The notes beneath the pieces are model-generated. The model had not been told where the DNA came from. It did not search any database and saw only the letters and a program-made list of their open reading frames with translations. Positions 63,902-64,000 of a stretch of 64,000 bases of DNA are shown here, one piece after another. The position numbers and the translations under genes were made by a program. The stretch is from Prevotella sp. P5-92 (lineage in GTDB: Bacteria; Bacteroidota; Bacteroidia; Bacteroidales; Bacteroidaceae). The stretch covers positions 96,978-160,977 of the forward strand of contig NZ_NPJG01000038.1 in assembly GCF_002251245.1 (NCBI RefSeq), given 5' to 3'. Numbering within the stretch: position 1 is the stretch's first letter; the number at the start of each line of letters is the position of its first letter.

Positions 63902-64000
63902 GGGAGTGTCGTTAAATTTTAAGATTATTTATAACTATCTATTACTCAATGTGATAGAAATTTTGTACCTTTGTAGATGATAAGAAAAATCCCCCAATCA
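63902..64000 (+). mobile_element. Probable left end of an insertion sequence (cut by window)
   Basis: GGGAGTGTCGTTAAATTTTAAG starts exactly where repeat copy 4 is interrupted, as expected for an inserted element with a terminal repeat. A TACCTTTG promoter core (63966-63973) points rightward and an ATG (63977) precedes the window end, but it would lie before the transcription start, so the transposase start is probably beyond the window. No transposase can be identified from 100 bp. Confidence 0.5.

Overview
The window reads as chromosomal DNA of a Bacteroidales bacterium, most likely a Prevotella-like member of the Bacteroidota. Evidence: nearly every intergenic region carries the Bacteroidota promoter core TAnnTTTG (often with TTTG about 20 bp upstream); there are gliding/type IX secretion genes (gldH, porX, porW), a TonB-ExbB-ExbD-ExbD set of the Bacteroidota kind, a one-protein hybrid two-component regulator with a periplasmic propeller, and a DUF4834 gene next to pssA-psd. 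No database search was possible, so genus is an inference.

Layout, left half. 1-5436 (+) is a cell-elongation cluster: mreB (cut by the window edge), mreC, mreD, mrdA (PBP2) and rodA. 5433-9472 (-) holds metF, holB, ricT and gldH. 9591-13606 is a sugar locus with a secreted GH51 arabinofuranosidase divergent from an MFS sugar/proton symporter and a stand-alone response regulator. 13783-17025 (-) is a very large tricorn-like S41 protease, followed by a remnant of a GLUG-type surface protein and tRNA-Met. 17840-22812 (+) has a START-like protein, an LptF/LptG permease, ribBA and an aminotransferase.

Layout, middle. 23015-28466 (+) is exbB-exbD-exbD-tonB-PstS-like lipoprotein-TPR protein, ended by a strong terminator. 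A 1335-residue hybrid two-component system follows, then a stand-alone AICAR transformylase, a small basic protein, birA and pyrH. On the minus strand psd-pssA-DUF4834 runs away from dnaE-trxA. 41684-49127 (-) is a tight string aroA, small membrane protein, znuB-type permease, porW, porX, tsaE. tRNA-Pro, rsmI-lipoprotein-clpS-clpA (-), tdk-perM (+) and tRNA-Lys complete the core.

Right end (about 56000-64000) is accessory. Downstream of tRNA-Lys lies a HigB/HigA-type toxin-antitoxin pair whose antitoxin is fused to an ImmA/IrrE (M78) metalloprotease domain and whose promoter is overlapped by a perfect palindrome. A minus-strand operon then encodes a histidine-kinase-like protein without an ATPase domain and two NCS2 nucleobase permeases. 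The last 2.4 kb carries small modules (a 51-aa protein with a DUF6169-like protein, and a polyvalent-protein-kinase-like gene broken by one in-frame stop), each headed by a copy of a roughly 145-bp promoter-bearing repeat. The outermost repeat copy is cut off exactly where a probable insertion-sequence end begins.

Start sites were chosen from family alignment by memory, overlaps with neighbours and distance to TAnnTTTG promoters; Shine-Dalgarno sequences are generally absent, as expected in this phylum.
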